A program made the position numbers and the translations under genes. Of a DNA stretch of 64,000 nt, positions 50,438 to 60,007 are shown in pieces. Location: the NCBI GenBank assembly GCA_017557785.1, contig JAFYYA010000058.1, positions 1 to 64,000 on the forward strand, read 5' to 3'. The notes beneath the pieces are model-generated. The model did not search any database. It was not told the origin of the DNA and saw only the letters and a list, made by a program, of their open reading frames with translations. This DNA comes from Salinivirgaceae bacterium. GTDB lineage: Bacteria; Bacteroidota; Bacteroidia; Bacteroidales; SZUA-534. Positions within the stretch are counted from its first letter, which is position 1; each line of letters starts with the position of its first letter.

Positions 50438-51274
50438 ATGCAATATATTGAAACTCAGCTAACTTTCGCTCCGGCCACTCCCGACAATCGTGAGATTCTG
50501 GCGGCGTTGCTTGCCGAAATAGGGTACGACAGTTTTATGGACACACCAACCGGGTTGTCGGCATATATCCCGGCCGACGCATTCAGCACTGCGGCTACTG
50601 AGGCCGCTATTGAGCCGGTCAGGCCGCTATTTGAGCAGTTGACGGTTGAGAGCAGTCCTATGCCTGATGTTGACTGGAACGCCGAGTGGGAGAAGAGTTT
50701 CACACCGATAACCATCGACGGCCGCTGCCGCATTCGCGCACCGTTTCACGACTACGATGCCGCTTACCAACTCGACATTGTGATTGAGCCGAAGATGGCT
50801 TTTGGCACAGGGCATCATGCCACCACTACGCTGATGATTCGCCAACTGTTTGATATTGATTTGACTGGCAAAAAGGTGCTTGACATGGGTTGCGGCACGG
50901 GTGTGCTGGCCATTGCAGCACTGAAGCTGGGCGCCGGGAGTGCTGTTGCCATCGACATCGACCATTGGTCGGTTGAGAACACGCTGGAGAACGCTGCCCG
51001 CAACAATGTGGCGCTGACAGCTGTTGAGGGCGGTGTTGAGGCAATCAGCGGCACATTCGACATCATTCTGGCTAATATCAACCGCAACATTCTGCTCGAC
51101 CAGATGCCGGTTTACAGCCGTTCGCTAGCTGTCGGCGGGGTTCTCTGTCTGAGCGGCTTCTATGCCACCGACCTTGACATAATTCGCGAGAAAGCCAGCC
51201 AGCTGGCGTTGCAGTTTGAGAAGGTTTTGGAGCGTGATGAATGGGTGTCGGCACGATTTGTAAAAACAAAATGA
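50438..51274 (+). CDS. prmA: Ribosomal protein L11 methyltransferase
   Basis: A 278-aa SAM-dependent enzyme that methylates ribosomal protein L11. The N-terminal ~100 residues form the substrate-recognition domain (DVDWNAEWEKSFTPITI). The catalytic domain has the PrmA hallmark EPKMAFGTGHHATTTLM, SAM motif KKVLDMGCGTGVLAIAALKLGA, acidic residue AIDIDHWSVENTLENA and the NPPY-equivalent IILANINRNIL. The ATG at 50438 is used, as a TTG three codons upstream is unlikely. The following 1560-aa gene starts 16 bases later and is probably cotranscribed. Confidence 0.92.
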   Translation: MQYIETQLTFAPATPDNREILAALLAEIGYDSFMDTPTGLSAYIPADAFSTAATEAAIEPVRPLFEQLTVESSPMPDVDWNAEWEKSFTPITIDGRCRIRAPFHDYDAAYQLDIVIEPKMAFGTGHHATTTLMIRQLFDIDLTGKKVLDMGCGTGVLAIAALKLGAGSAVAIDIDHWSVENTLENAARNNVALTAVEGGVEAISGTFDIILANINRNILLDQMPVYSRSLAVGGVLCLSGFYATDLDIIREKASQLALQFEKVLERDEWVSARFVKTK

Positions 51275-51290
51275 TCATACGATATTGAAA

Positions 51291-54200
51291 ATGAAAAGAT
51301 TACTGCTGATAATCGGGTTGTGCGCCACAATGGTGGGCAATGTTTTTGCACAAAATCAAACAACAAAGTTCACCCCCGATCCATACAAGTTTATTGATGA
51401 GCTGAAGTTTTTTTTCTCGAAATCGGACGCCAACTACGAAAGCGGCAAATTGTTGCTCAAAGAGTTTGAGCCATTCTGGCATGGAGGCTCGTTCACTGAG
51501 GAGCAACAGCAGAAAATCTACGAGCTTACCAATCAGATGGTAGCTCGCCGCGCGCGGAATTTTCCGCACATTTTCAACTATATCAATGCTTTGCTAGTGT
51601 TTTGCCAAAACGAGATGACGCAGCAGGGCAACTACAAGGAGTGGTGCGACGGTCTTAACACCATTGTTTATGACAAATCTATGAAACTCAATGATATAGA
51701 CAAATATGTAGTGAGTATCATCTATATGTTGCGCGACAAGGCCATCTATCAGCAGGGCAGTATGCGGTGGGTCAGCAGCAACAGCCATTTCGAGATCAAC
51801 AAAATCAACGACACGGTCTGCTATTATTTTAACAGCCTTGATCTTAAGTGTATTGTGCGCAAAGACAGTATTGTAATTTACGACACCAAGGGCATCTACA
51901 ATCCCATCTCGAACCGGTGGAAGGGCGGACAGGCTACGGTTTATTGGGATAACGCCGGAATACCGCGCGACACGTCGTGGGCTGAAATCGATTCGTACTC
52001 GATTCTGCTCAACAAGTCGTCATACTCGATTAAAAACGTGGTTTTCTATCATTTAGGCTATTTCGGATATCCGCTCGAGGGCACACTCACCGACAAGGTG
52101 ATGGAGACAAACAAGTCGGGCAAGAAATCATACCCGCAGTTCCGAAGCAACGAGAAAACATTTGATATTGAGGGACTTTTCACCGACATCAACTACAAGG
52201 GCGGTTTCACCATTATGGGTGACAAGGTGGCCGGAACAGGCACCAGCGCCGAACCTGCCACGGTCTCAATCTACCGCGATGTGGAATATGTGAACGAGAA
52301 GGGCGACACACTGCTTAAAAAGCAGCTCTTCCTTGATGTCAATTCAGAATATTTCGGCATCCGCAAGAACGCCATTACATCGGCCAACGCCAAAATCCGA
52401 ATGAACATCGGAAACGACTCAATCTACCATCCGGGCTTGCAGTTCAAGTATGCAGATGCCAACAGAGAGATCAGCCTGATTCGTGACAACAGCCCTGAGA
52501 ACCTGTCGCGAAGCCCGTACTACGATTCGTACCACAACATGGAAATGAACTTCGGCATGCTGAGCTGGAAGATGGACGACTCTAAAATCTACTTTACCAA
52601 TATCTTAGGTAGTAGTATCAGTACGGCAACCTTTGAGTCAGAAAACTATTTCAGCGCCGAGCGCTACTACGAAGACCAGGGGCTCGAGGACGTGCATCCC
52701 TACCTGCTTCTGCGCAGCTACGCCCGCAAATATGGTACCGATGTGTTCGATGCCGAAGAATTCTCGCGCCACATCAGAATGAGCTTGACGGTGACAAAAC
52801 GTCTGCTTATAGGCTTGACATACAAAGGTATAGTCGACTATGACACGAAAACTGAAATCTGCCGTATCAAACCGAAACTCTACCGCTATCTCGACTGCAT
52901 TGTTGAGAAAATCGACTATGACCTTATCCGTTTTGAGTCGCAGACCACAATGGGTGCGACCAACGCCGTGCTCAATCTGAAAAATATGGATTTGGCCATC
53001 CAGGGCGTTCCGATGGTGAACGTGAGCGAGCGGCAGAATGTGATTTTCTATCCGAAGAACGAGGAGATTTTGGTTAAGAAGGATATGAGCTTCGATTTCG
53101 GCGGCCGTATTGACGCTGGTTTGTTCACCTTCCACGGAACCAATTTCAATTTCAACTACAACGATTTTATGGTTGAGCTGAACCACGTCGACTCGCTGAA
53201 CATTCGCGTAAAAGCAGGCTGGGACGAGCAGGGACGGCAGTTGCTGGCCAATGTGCAGAGCACCATCGAAAGTATTACCGGAAAACTGAAAATCGACGAG
53301 CCCGACAACAAATCGGGTCGCAAGAACTTGCTGCAGTACCCGATTTTTGCCAGTGAGAAGGACTCTTACGTTTACTATGACGACCCCGACATTCAGGACG
53401 GCAAGTACACCCGCGACACGTTCTACTTCCAGGTCTATCCGTATGTTATCGACAGTTTGAACAGTTTCTCGACCGAGGGTATGGGATTCGATGGCGAGCT
53501 GCACTCAGCCGACATTTTCCCGGTTATCAAGCAGAAGCTTGTGCTTCAGGAGGATAACTCGCTTGGCTTTGTTGAGGTAACACCCAACAACGGCTATCCG
53601 GTTTACCGCGGCACAGGCCGGTTCCATAACAGCTTGTGGTTGAGCAATATGGGCTTGCGCGGCAATGGCGAGATTGACTATTCCGATGCCCGCATGATGT
53701 CGAACGATTTCATCTTCTTCCCCGATTCGACCAATGGCGTCACATCGGCGCTGAACATTGCCGAGCAGAAGGGCGTGCACACCGATGTGATTGGCACAAA
53801 GGTTTACGCCCACTGGGAACCATATAAGGACGTGCTGGCGATGAAAGATCTGGGGCAGCCCTTGCGGATGTATGACGGCGAGGTTGCCTTCAGCGGAAAA
53901 CTCAACTATCACTCGAAATCGATGGACGGCGGCGGAAAAGTTGAACTTTACGATGCACGGCTCACTGCGGCCCGCTTCGACTTCAAGCACACCACCTTCA
54001 ACAGCCAGAATGCAAAATTTGAGCTGAACTCGGCATTGTCCGACAATCTGGCATTGTCCACCGAGGATGTTGGAGTTGACGTTAATATGACCACCAAACT
54101 GGCAACCTTCAAATCGAACTTCGGCAACGGCCGCGTCGACCTGCCCGAGAACCTTTATGCCGCTTGGATAGAGCAGTTCTCGTGGAAGATGGCCGAGAAG

Positions 54201-55973
54201 AAACTGCAGTTTGCTTCGAGCGGTGCCACTCAGCAGTTTGTCAACGGCCACGTGCGCCGAGTTGAGCCCGGTGATGCCAAGGATGCGCCCAAGGGCTCGC
54301 TGTTCCTGTCGGTTCACAAGGGCCAGGACTCACTCAACTGGGTTTCGCCAGTGGCCGATTTCGACTTGAAAACCAATGTCATCTCGGCACACAAAGTTGA
54401 TCTGGTGGCTGTAGCCGATGCTCATGTTTTCCCTGCTAACGGCGAAGTGACCGTGATGCCTATGGCCAAGCTGAAGACCTTGACTGGTGCAAAACTGCTG
54501 GCCAACACCGAGACTAAATACCACAATTTCAAGGATGTTTCGGTCGACATCATGTCGCGTAAGCAATATTACGGCCACGGCGACTACACCTACACCGAGT
54601 CGGACGGAACGGTTGAGTACATTAGCTTCGACCCGATCGCTGTCGACTCGACAGGCCAGACCTACGGCAACGGTAAAATCCGCTACGAAGAGGATTTCAG
54701 CCTGTCGCCTTACTTTAGTTATCAGGGCCAGGTGAAGATGGAAGCCCGCAACCCGTTGCTGCGCTTCATTGGCTCGACCAAGATGCACCATGGCTGCAGC
54801 ATTGGCGAGAGCTGGGTTAAGTTCAACGACGAAATCGATCCGAAGGATGTCTACATCCCGATTGACGACCAGCCGATGAGCCAGGGCGATGAGTTCCTGG
54901 TTTCGGGCGGAATGATGGCTACCGATTCGGTTCACATCTATCCGGCATTCCTGACACCGCGCAAACTCTACAGCAACGTGCCGGTGGCCACAGCCAAGGG
55001 CTATCTGCACTACAACGCCAAAAACAGCGTGTACGAGATCAGTACCAAAGAGCGTATGGCTCAGCCCGACAGTTTGGATAATTATCTGTGCATCAAAAAG
55101 AACGGCTGCACAATCAATTCCGATGGCGACATCAATCTGGTGGCCAATCTAGGGCGTGTGAAACTGGTGAACAAGGGCACAACAGTGTACGACATAGAAA
55201 CAGACAAGTACACACTCGACATGATCACAACGCTGAACTTCTTCATCCCTGCTGAGGCCATGAAGCTGATTTCGGATACCATCAAGGCTATTCAAGGCTT
55301 GCAACCCGCAAGTCTGATAAGCGATGCCTACACGCGTGGCGTCCGTTCGATTCTTGGAACACCGGCAGCTAAAAAAGTGTTCAACGAACAACGGATATTC
55401 GGAACTCTCAACGTGATTCCACCCGAGCTGAACACCACGTTCATGTTCTCGGAACTGCACATGGTCTGGAACAAGAAGGTGAACTGCTGGCAAAGCGTAG
55501 GCGAGCTCGGCATTGCCAACCTGAACGGCGCGCAGCTGAACAAGAAGGTGAAGGGCGTGCTCGAGGTTGAACGCAAACGTAGCGGCGACGGACTTACTCT
55601 CTATCTCGAAATCACACCCGACCTGTGGTACTTCTTCTCTTACAAGCGCGGATTTATGCAGGTGTTGAGTTCCGACAAACGGTTCAACGACATCATCCAC
55701 TCAATCAAGGGTGGCGACCGAAAGGCACCGGCACAGAAGGGCGAGGCGTCGTATATGTTCATGATGGCCGAAAACAAGAAGAAAAACGACTTCATGAAAC
55801 ACTTACAAGGTCTGGCAGTTGACGAGGACGATCAGATTGTCGACGAAGACGGAAATGTGTATGTTCCTGACGATGATGTTGAGGACGGTGAGCAGGAAAC
55901 CGAAAGCGACAGTGAAAACACTAGTGAAAGCGAACAAACAGAAAACGAAACAGATACAGAAAATGCAGAATAA
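51291..55973 (+). CDS. Very large exported beta-rich protein with acidic C-terminal tail
   Basis: A 1560-aa protein with signal peptide MKRLLLIIGLCATMVGNVFAQ and no other clear membrane helix. Most of it (about 250-1480) is predicted by eye to be short beta strands in repeated patterns, for example GGGKVELYDARLTAARFDFK followed by TTFNSQNAKFELNS. These recall the stacked strands of OstA/LptA/LptD- or AsmA-like lipid-conducting proteins. Residues 20-180 are helical. The last ~50 residues are almost entirely Asp/Glu/Ser/Thr. No sorting domain, barrel terminus or enzyme motif was recognised. It lies between prmA and proB, overlapping proB by 11 bases. I do not recognise the family; a structural or transport role in the periplasm is only an inference. 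Confidence 0.6.
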   Translation: MKRLLLIIGLCATMVGNVFAQNQTTKFTPDPYKFIDELKFFFSKSDANYESGKLLLKEFEPFWHGGSFTEEQQQKIYELTNQMVARRARNFPHIFNYINALLVFCQNEMTQQGNYKEWCDGLNTIVYDKSMKLNDIDKYVVSIIYMLRDKAIYQQGSMRWVSSNSHFEINKINDTVCYYFNSLDLKCIVRKDSIVIYDTKGIYNPISNRWKGGQATVYWDNAGIPRDTSWAEIDSYSILLNKSSYSIKNVVFYHLGYFGYPLEGTLTDKVMETNKSGKKSYPQFRSNEKTFDIEGLFTDINYKGGFTIMGDKVAGTGTSAEPATVSIYRDVEYVNEKGDTLLKKQLFLDVNSEYFGIRKNAITSANAKIRMNIGNDSIYHPGLQFKYADANREISLIRDNSPENLSRSPYYDSYHNMEMNFGMLSWKMDDSKIYFTNILGSSISTATFESENYFSAERYYEDQGLEDVHPYLLLRSYARKYGTDVFDAEEFSRHIRMSLTVTKRLLIGLTYKGIVDYDTKTEICRIKPKLYRYLDCIVEKIDYDLIRFESQTTMGATNAVLNLKNMDLAIQGVPMVNVSERQNVIFYPKNEEILVKKDMSFDFGGRIDAGLFTFHGTNFNFNYNDFMVELNHVDSLNIRVKAGWDEQGRQLLANVQSTIESITGKLKIDEPDNKSGRKNLLQYPIFASEKDSYVYYDDPDIQDGKYTRDTFYFQVYPYVIDSLNSFSTEGMGFDGELHSADIFPVIKQKLVLQEDNSLGFVEVTPNNGYPVYRGTGRFHNSLWLSNMGLRGNGEIDYSDARMMSNDFIFFPDSTNGVTSALNIAEQKGVHTDVIGTKVYAHWEPYKDVLAMKDLGQPLRMYDGEVAFSGKLNYHSKSMDGGGKVELYDARLTAARFDFKHTTFNSQNAKFELNSALSDNLALSTEDVGVDVNMTTKLATFKSNFGNGRVDLPENLYAAWIEQFSWKMAEKKLQFASSGATQQFVNGHVRRVEPGDAKDAPKGSLFLSVHKGQDSLNWVSPVADFDLKTNVISAHKVDLVAVADAHVFPANGEVTVMPMAKLKTLTGAKLLANTETKYHNFKDVSVDIMSRKQYYGHGDYTYTESDGTVEYISFDPIAVDSTGQTYGNGKIRYEEDFSLSPYFSYQGQVKMEARNPLLRFIGSTKMHHGCSIGESWVKFNDEIDPKDVYIPIDDQPMSQGDEFLVSGGMMATDSVHIYPAFLTPRKLYSNVPVATAKGYLHYNAKNSVYEISTKERMAQPDSLDNYLCIKKNGCTINSDGDINLVANLGRVKLVNKGTTVYDIETDKYTLDMITTLNFFIPAEAMKLISDTIKAIQGLQPASLISDAYTRGVRSILGTPAAKKVFNEQRIFGTLNVIPPELNTTFMFSELHMVWNKKVNCWQSVGELGIANLNGAQLNKKVKGVLEVERKRSGDGLTLYLEITPDLWYFFSYKRGFMQVLSSDKRFNDIIHSIKGGDRKAPAQKGEASYMFMMAENKKKNDFMKHLQGLAVDEDDQIVDEDGNVYVPDDDVEDGEQETESDSENTSESEQTENETDTENAE

Positions 55974-57042
55974 ATTCAAACGGATTGCCATAAAGATTGG
56001 CAGCAACGTTTTGGCGCAGGCCGACGGCTCGCTCAACACGGCGCGTATCACAAATTTAGTTGAGCAGATTGTGACGTTGCAGAAATCGGGCACCGAAGTT
56101 ATTGTGGTGTCATCGGGTGCGGTGGCTGCAGGACGCGGCAGTGTGGCGGTGTCGAAGAAAACCGATCTTGTAGCCGCAAAGCAACTTTGGGCAGCGGTGG
56201 GACAGGTGAAACTGATGTCGCTCTATACGCAACTTTTTAGCGAACAAGGACTTGTGTGTGCCCAAGTGCTCACAACCAAAGAAAATTTCGGCGACCGCCG
56301 CCACTATCTGAACATGAAAAACTGCATCACCACAATGCTTGAAAACAAGGTGATACCAATTGTGAATGAGAACGATACAATCTCAGTCACCGAACTGATG
56401 TTCACCGATAACGACGAACTCTCGGGGCTGATTGCATCGATGATGAACTGCGACTCGCTCTTCATTCTGTCGAATATCGATGGGGTGTTCACAGGCGCAC
56501 CCGACCAACCCGACTCAAAACTGATTCGCAAAATTGACACCGGATTTGCATCGTTGCAGAAATACATTGCACCCACAAAGTCGGGCTTCGGCCGCGGCGG
56601 AATGCTTACCAAATGCTCGATTGCCGCTAAAATCGCTGGCGAAGGCATCAATGTGTTCATTGCCAACGGCACGCGCGACAATGTGCTGCTCGACATTGTG
56701 AACAACCGCCTGAAGGATTTCACCCATTTCATGCCGCACAGCAAGACCACCAGCGTTAAGAAGTGGCTTGCCCACTCGCAGTCGTTTGCCAAGGGTTCGG
56801 TGACAGTCAACCAGGGTGCCATGGACGCATTGACGGGCGAGAAGGCCACCAGCCTTTTGTTCATCGGCATCACTGGCGTTGAAGGCACGTTTGAGAAAGG
56901 CGACATTGTCGGCATCTATGGTCCCGACGGTCAGCAACTCGGCATTGGCCGTGCCATGTATGACTCACAAACTGTGATTGAATGTATGGGCAAAAAGCAA
57001 AGTCGCCCATTTGTACACTACGATTACTTGGTGCTGAATTAG
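55963..57042 (+). CDS. proB: Glutamate 5-kinase
   Basis: A 359-aa cytosolic enzyme that phosphorylates glutamate in the first step of proline synthesis. The amino-acid-kinase fold shows KRIAIKIGSNVLAQ, VIVVSSGAVAAGR, VIPIVNENDTISV, LFILSNIDGVF and KSGFGRGGMLTKCSIAAKIAGEG. The C-terminal ~75 residues form a PUA domain. The ATG at 55963 overlaps the end of the upstream gene by 11 bases in another frame, so translation is probably coupled; a longer frame to 55819 would read through the acidic tail of that gene. proA is not adjacent. Convergent with the DMT gene (4-base overlap of the 3' ends). Confidence 0.92.
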   Translation: MQNKFKRIAIKIGSNVLAQADGSLNTARITNLVEQIVTLQKSGTEVIVVSSGAVAAGRGSVAVSKKTDLVAAKQLWAAVGQVKLMSLYTQLFSEQGLVCAQVLTTKENFGDRRHYLNMKNCITTMLENKVIPIVNENDTISVTELMFTDNDELSGLIASMMNCDSLFILSNIDGVFTGAPDQPDSKLIRKIDTGFASLQKYIAPTKSGFGRGGMLTKCSIAAKIAGEGINVFIANGTRDNVLLDIVNNRLKDFTHFMPHSKTTSVKKWLAHSQSFAKGSVTVNQGAMDALTGEKATSLLFIGITGVEGTFEKGDIVGIYGPDGQQLGIGRAMYDSQTVIECMGKKQSRPFVHYDYLVLN

Positions 57043-57944
57043 TTTTCCTTCGCCTTGCTGCGGTTCACCACGCCAACGCCAACAAAAACCAGTGCGGCAG
57101 CCAGAACCTTGCCAACAGTGAGAGTGTCCATGCCAACGCATACGCTCACAATAGCAGCAATAATCGGCTGCAGATAACTGTACATTCCCACCAGCGTGGG
57201 GCGCAGCCGTTTCTGTCCGTAAGGAATCAGGAAATAAGAGATAAACGTGGCGAAAACAACCAGAAACCCAAGGTCGAGAATGAGTTTGGGTTCGAAACTC
57301 AGGTAATCGGCCGACAGCAGCCCCGATGCGCCAAACGGCAGCGACGCAATCATTGAGAAGGTGAACATCCACTTCATAAACGTCACCACATTGTAGCGCG
57401 ATATGAGTGGCCTGAAAATGCCAAGATAAAGGGCGAAGAACAATCCGTTCAGAAACATCAGCCCAATGCCGAGCGGTGTTGATTTGCTCACCGCGCCAGT
57501 GTCATATACCGAGTTGAGTATCAAAAACATAACGCCCGAAAAACTGATCATCACACCAACAACTTTCTTCAGCGTGATGGGCTCTTTAATGAAGATGGCC
57601 GACACAAACATTGTCATTATTGGTGTCATGGTGGCCACAATGGTGGCGTCCATCGGGGTGGTGATGGTGATGGCTTTCAGAAACGAAATCTGCGTCAGGA
57701 AAAGGCCGAGCATCGATGCGATGAAGATTCCGCCAAGGTCGCGCAGGGGCACTTTTTCCTTCGGGGTGAATGCCGACAGTAGCCAAAACAAGGCCGCAGC
57801 GCCAATTGAGCGTATGCAGAAAAGCGCAATGGGCGACAATTGGCCGAAATTAGCAATGTCTTTGCAAACTATGGTGTTCAGACCAAAGATGACATAGGCT
57901 GTGAATGATGCCAAATGTCCAAGAATCAAGTCGTTGCGTTTCAT
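57039..57944 (-). CDS. EamA/DMT-family transporter
   Basis: A 301-aa inner-membrane protein with ten hydrophobic helices in two five-helix EamA repeats (FTAYVIFGLNTIVCKDI in the first; GLMFLNGLFFALYLGIF in the second). Family members export amino acids, nucleotides or other metabolites, and the substrate cannot be read from sequence. A C-terminal NRSKAKEN is basic, as expected for the cytoplasm. It follows radA by 24 bases on the same strand and may share its transcript. Confidence 0.8.
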   Translation of the reverse strand: MKRNDLILGHLASFTAYVIFGLNTIVCKDIANFGQLSPIALFCIRSIGAAALFWLLSAFTPKEKVPLRDLGGIFIASMLGLFLTQISFLKAITITTPMDATIVATMTPIMTMFVSAIFIKEPITLKKVVGVMISFSGVMFLILNSVYDTGAVSKSTPLGIGLMFLNGLFFALYLGIFRPLISRYNVVTFMKWMFTFSMIASLPFGASGLLSADYLSFEPKLILDLGFLVVFATFISYFLIPYGQKRLRPTLVGMYSYLQPIIAAIVSVCVGMDTLTVGKVLAAALVFVGVGVVNRSKAKEN

Positions 57945-57968
57945 TGAGCCTACGGATGGTTAATGTTT

Positions 57969-59336
57969 TCAGCCGTTTCCGAATGCGGCCACAATCACTT
58001 GCTCAATCTTATCCACAAAGCGGATTTCGATGCTGTACTTCGAAGTTTGGATGTTCTTCTGTTGATTGGGCACGAAAATGCGCTTGTAGCCCAGTTTGTC
58101 GGCTTCGGCAATGCGCTGCTCAATGCGTGCTGTGGGGCGTATCTCACCCGAAAGGCCCACTTCGCCTGCAAAGCAGTCGCCCTGACGCAACGGCCGGTCG
58201 ACATCCGATGAGAGAATGGCGCAGATGACCGCCAAATCGAGTGCCGGGTCGATGACTTTCAGGCCGCCGGCAAGGTTCAGAAAAACGTCTTTGGTGGCCA
58301 GTTTGAAACTTGCCCGTTTCTCGAGCACGGCCAAGAGCATGTTCAATCGCCGCGAGTCGAAACCAGTTGTTGAGCGCTGTGGCGTACCATAGACGGCGGT
58401 GCTCACAAGCGCTTGAACTTCAACCATAAACGGGCGCACGCCTTCGAGTGTTGCGGCTGTCGAAACGCCGCTGTACTGCTCGCGATGGGTGCCAAGCAGA
58501 AATTCCGATGGATTGGCAACTTCCTGCAATCCTTCTTCGCCCATCTCAAAAATGCCTATTTCCGAAGTTGAGCCGAAACGGTTCTTGTGGGCGCGTAAAA
58601 TTCTGTAGAAGAAATGGTTATCGCCTTCGAATTGCAGCACCGTATCAACCACGTGCTCAAGCACTTTTGGTCCGGCCAACGAACCGTCTTTGGTGATGTG
58701 ACCGACAATAATCACCGGCGTTGAAGTCTCTTTTGCAAACTGCTGCAGTTGTGATGCGCTTTCACGAATCTGCGAAACCGTGCCCGGCGACGACTCAATA
58801 TAATCGGTGCGCAAGGTTTGAATGGAATCAACAATCAGCAGGTCGGGTTTGAGCGTACGAGCCTGAGCGATAATGTTTTCGCACGATATTTCGGCCAGGA
58901 AATAGATGTTATCGTCGTGAACTTTGAGCCTTGTGGCGCGCATCTTAATTTGCTCGGCGCTCTCTTCGCCCGAGACGTAGAGCACCGTGCCGTCGAATTT
59001 TCCAGCAACCTGCAGCAGCAGAGTCGATTTGCCGATGCCCGGCTCGCCACCGAACAGCACCACAACGCCCGGAACCAAGCCGCCGCCAAGTACGCGATCA
59101 AACTCAGAACTTTGCGTCGAGCGACGCTGCTGACGGTTCTCAACAATGTCTTTTATCAGTATGGGTGATGAGCCGATGGCTGCACGGCCAACCGAAGCGG
59201 TTGCTTTTGTGCTTGTAACTTGCTGAACTTCTTCGTTGTAGGTGTTCCACTCACCGCACGACGGGCAACGTCCGATCCATGTCGACGACGATGCGCCGCA
59301 GTTGCTGCAGACGTAAGTGGTTTTCAGTTTCGGCAT
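57969..59336 (-). CDS. radA: DNA repair protein RadA
   Basis: A 455-aa RecA-like ATPase that aids branch migration in recombinational repair. A four-Cys zinc finger (CSNCGASSSTWIGRCPSC, residues 10-27) is followed by a RecA core with Walker A GEPGIGKST (97-105), Walker B LLIVDSIQTL, the RadA-specific KNRFG motif (KNRFGSTSEIGIFEM) and a C-terminal Lon-protease-like domain (about 280-455). All landmarks are present. The start is four bases from the lipoprotein gene stop, so it is probably in one transcript with it. Confidence 0.95.
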   Translation of the reverse strand: MPKLKTTYVCSNCGASSSTWIGRCPSCGEWNTYNEEVQQVTSTKATASVGRAAIGSSPILIKDIVENRQQRRSTQSSEFDRVLGGGLVPGVVVLFGGEPGIGKSTLLLQVAGKFDGTVLYVSGEESAEQIKMRATRLKVHDDNIYFLAEISCENIIAQARTLKPDLLIVDSIQTLRTDYIESSPGTVSQIRESASQLQQFAKETSTPVIIVGHITKDGSLAGPKVLEHVVDTVLQFEGDNHFFYRILRAHKNRFGSTSEIGIFEMGEEGLQEVANPSEFLLGTHREQYSGVSTAATLEGVRPFMVEVQALVSTAVYGTPQRSTTGFDSRRLNMLLAVLEKRASFKLATKDVFLNLAGGLKVIDPALDLAVICAILSSDVDRPLRQGDCFAGEVGLSGEIRPTARIEQRIAEADKLGYKRIFVPNQQKNIQTSKYSIEIRFVDKIEQVIVAAFGNG

Positions 59337-59340
59337 CGAA

Positions 59341-59946
59341 CTATTTCTTAACCTTGACTAGTTCCATACGCAGATAAGCCCCGCCCTTATTGCCATTGGG
59401 GTCTTTGCGACGGACCAGTTTCAGACGTTTGTTCTTTTTGATTTCGTCCATCCAGTATTCGCCGCAAATGCTCTTGCTACCTGGAACGTAGTTGGCATCG
59501 GCCGAAAGGTCAGGCATCAGGATGTTGATGATTTTGCCATCGGTGTTGTATGAGTATGATGCAAAACTCAGAGTATCGCCGATGTTCAGGCCGCGGCGCA
59601 TGGTGCCTTTGCGTGCCTTCAGTGCGGTTGCCACTGTGGAATTATCCTGATTGTCAGCGTTATCGGTTGACGAATTGTCCTGATTATCACTATTGTCGTC
59701 CGATGAATCATTTTGATCATCGGCGGTTGCCGGTTTATGACCTGTTGAGTCGACGGTTGAAAGAGTGTAAACTTCAAGAAGGTCGCCTGCGTAAAATGTC
59801 CAATATGTTTCTGACACTGCCGAGTCGGGGTCGGTGAACGGCACTAACTTCCAGTATCCAATAAGTTTGTCCTGACGGTTGATCTTGCAAGTTGCAAAGC
59901 ACATTGCAATGACGATGAACGGTAGAATTATGCTTAACTTTTTCAT
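59341..59946 (-). CDS. Lipoprotein with low-complexity Asp/Asn/Ser linker
   Basis: A 201-aa lipoprotein (signal ending CFATC, Cys near residue 20). NRQDKLIGYWKLVPFTDPDS resembles the first strand of lipocalin-like proteins (GTWKL). Then comes a ~35-residue stretch of Asp/Asn/Ser with tandem NQDNS units, then a second beta-rich half (LNIGDTLSFASYSYNTDGKIINIL). Function unknown. The ATG at 59946 is chosen because it starts the signal peptide; the longer frame would run into rfaE2. A -7-like TACATTTA lies at 59977-59970 on the minus strand. Confidence 0.6.
   Translation of the reverse strand: MKKLSIILPFIVIAMCFATCKINRQDKLIGYWKLVPFTDPDSAVSETYWTFYAGDLLEVYTLSTVDSTGHKPATADDQNDSSDDNSDNQDNSSTDNADNQDNSTVATALKARKGTMRRGLNIGDTLSFASYSYNTDGKIINILMPDLSADANYVPGSKSICGEYWMDEIKKNKRLKLVRRKDPNGNKGGAYLRMELVKVKK
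59639..59688. repeat. Two-copy 33-bp tandem repeat inside the lipoprotein gene
   Basis: GAATTATCCTGATTGTC at 59639-59655 and GAATTGTCCTGATTATC at 59672-59688 are 33 bases apart and encode repeated NQDNS units. The 33-base period keeps the frame, so copy number could change without breaking the gene. Confidence 0.6.
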
Positions 59947-60007
59947 ATAAAGAGTTTTTTGCAAACCGCTAAATGTATCAAATAATTGTTTAGGTGAAAA
60001 AAATTTT

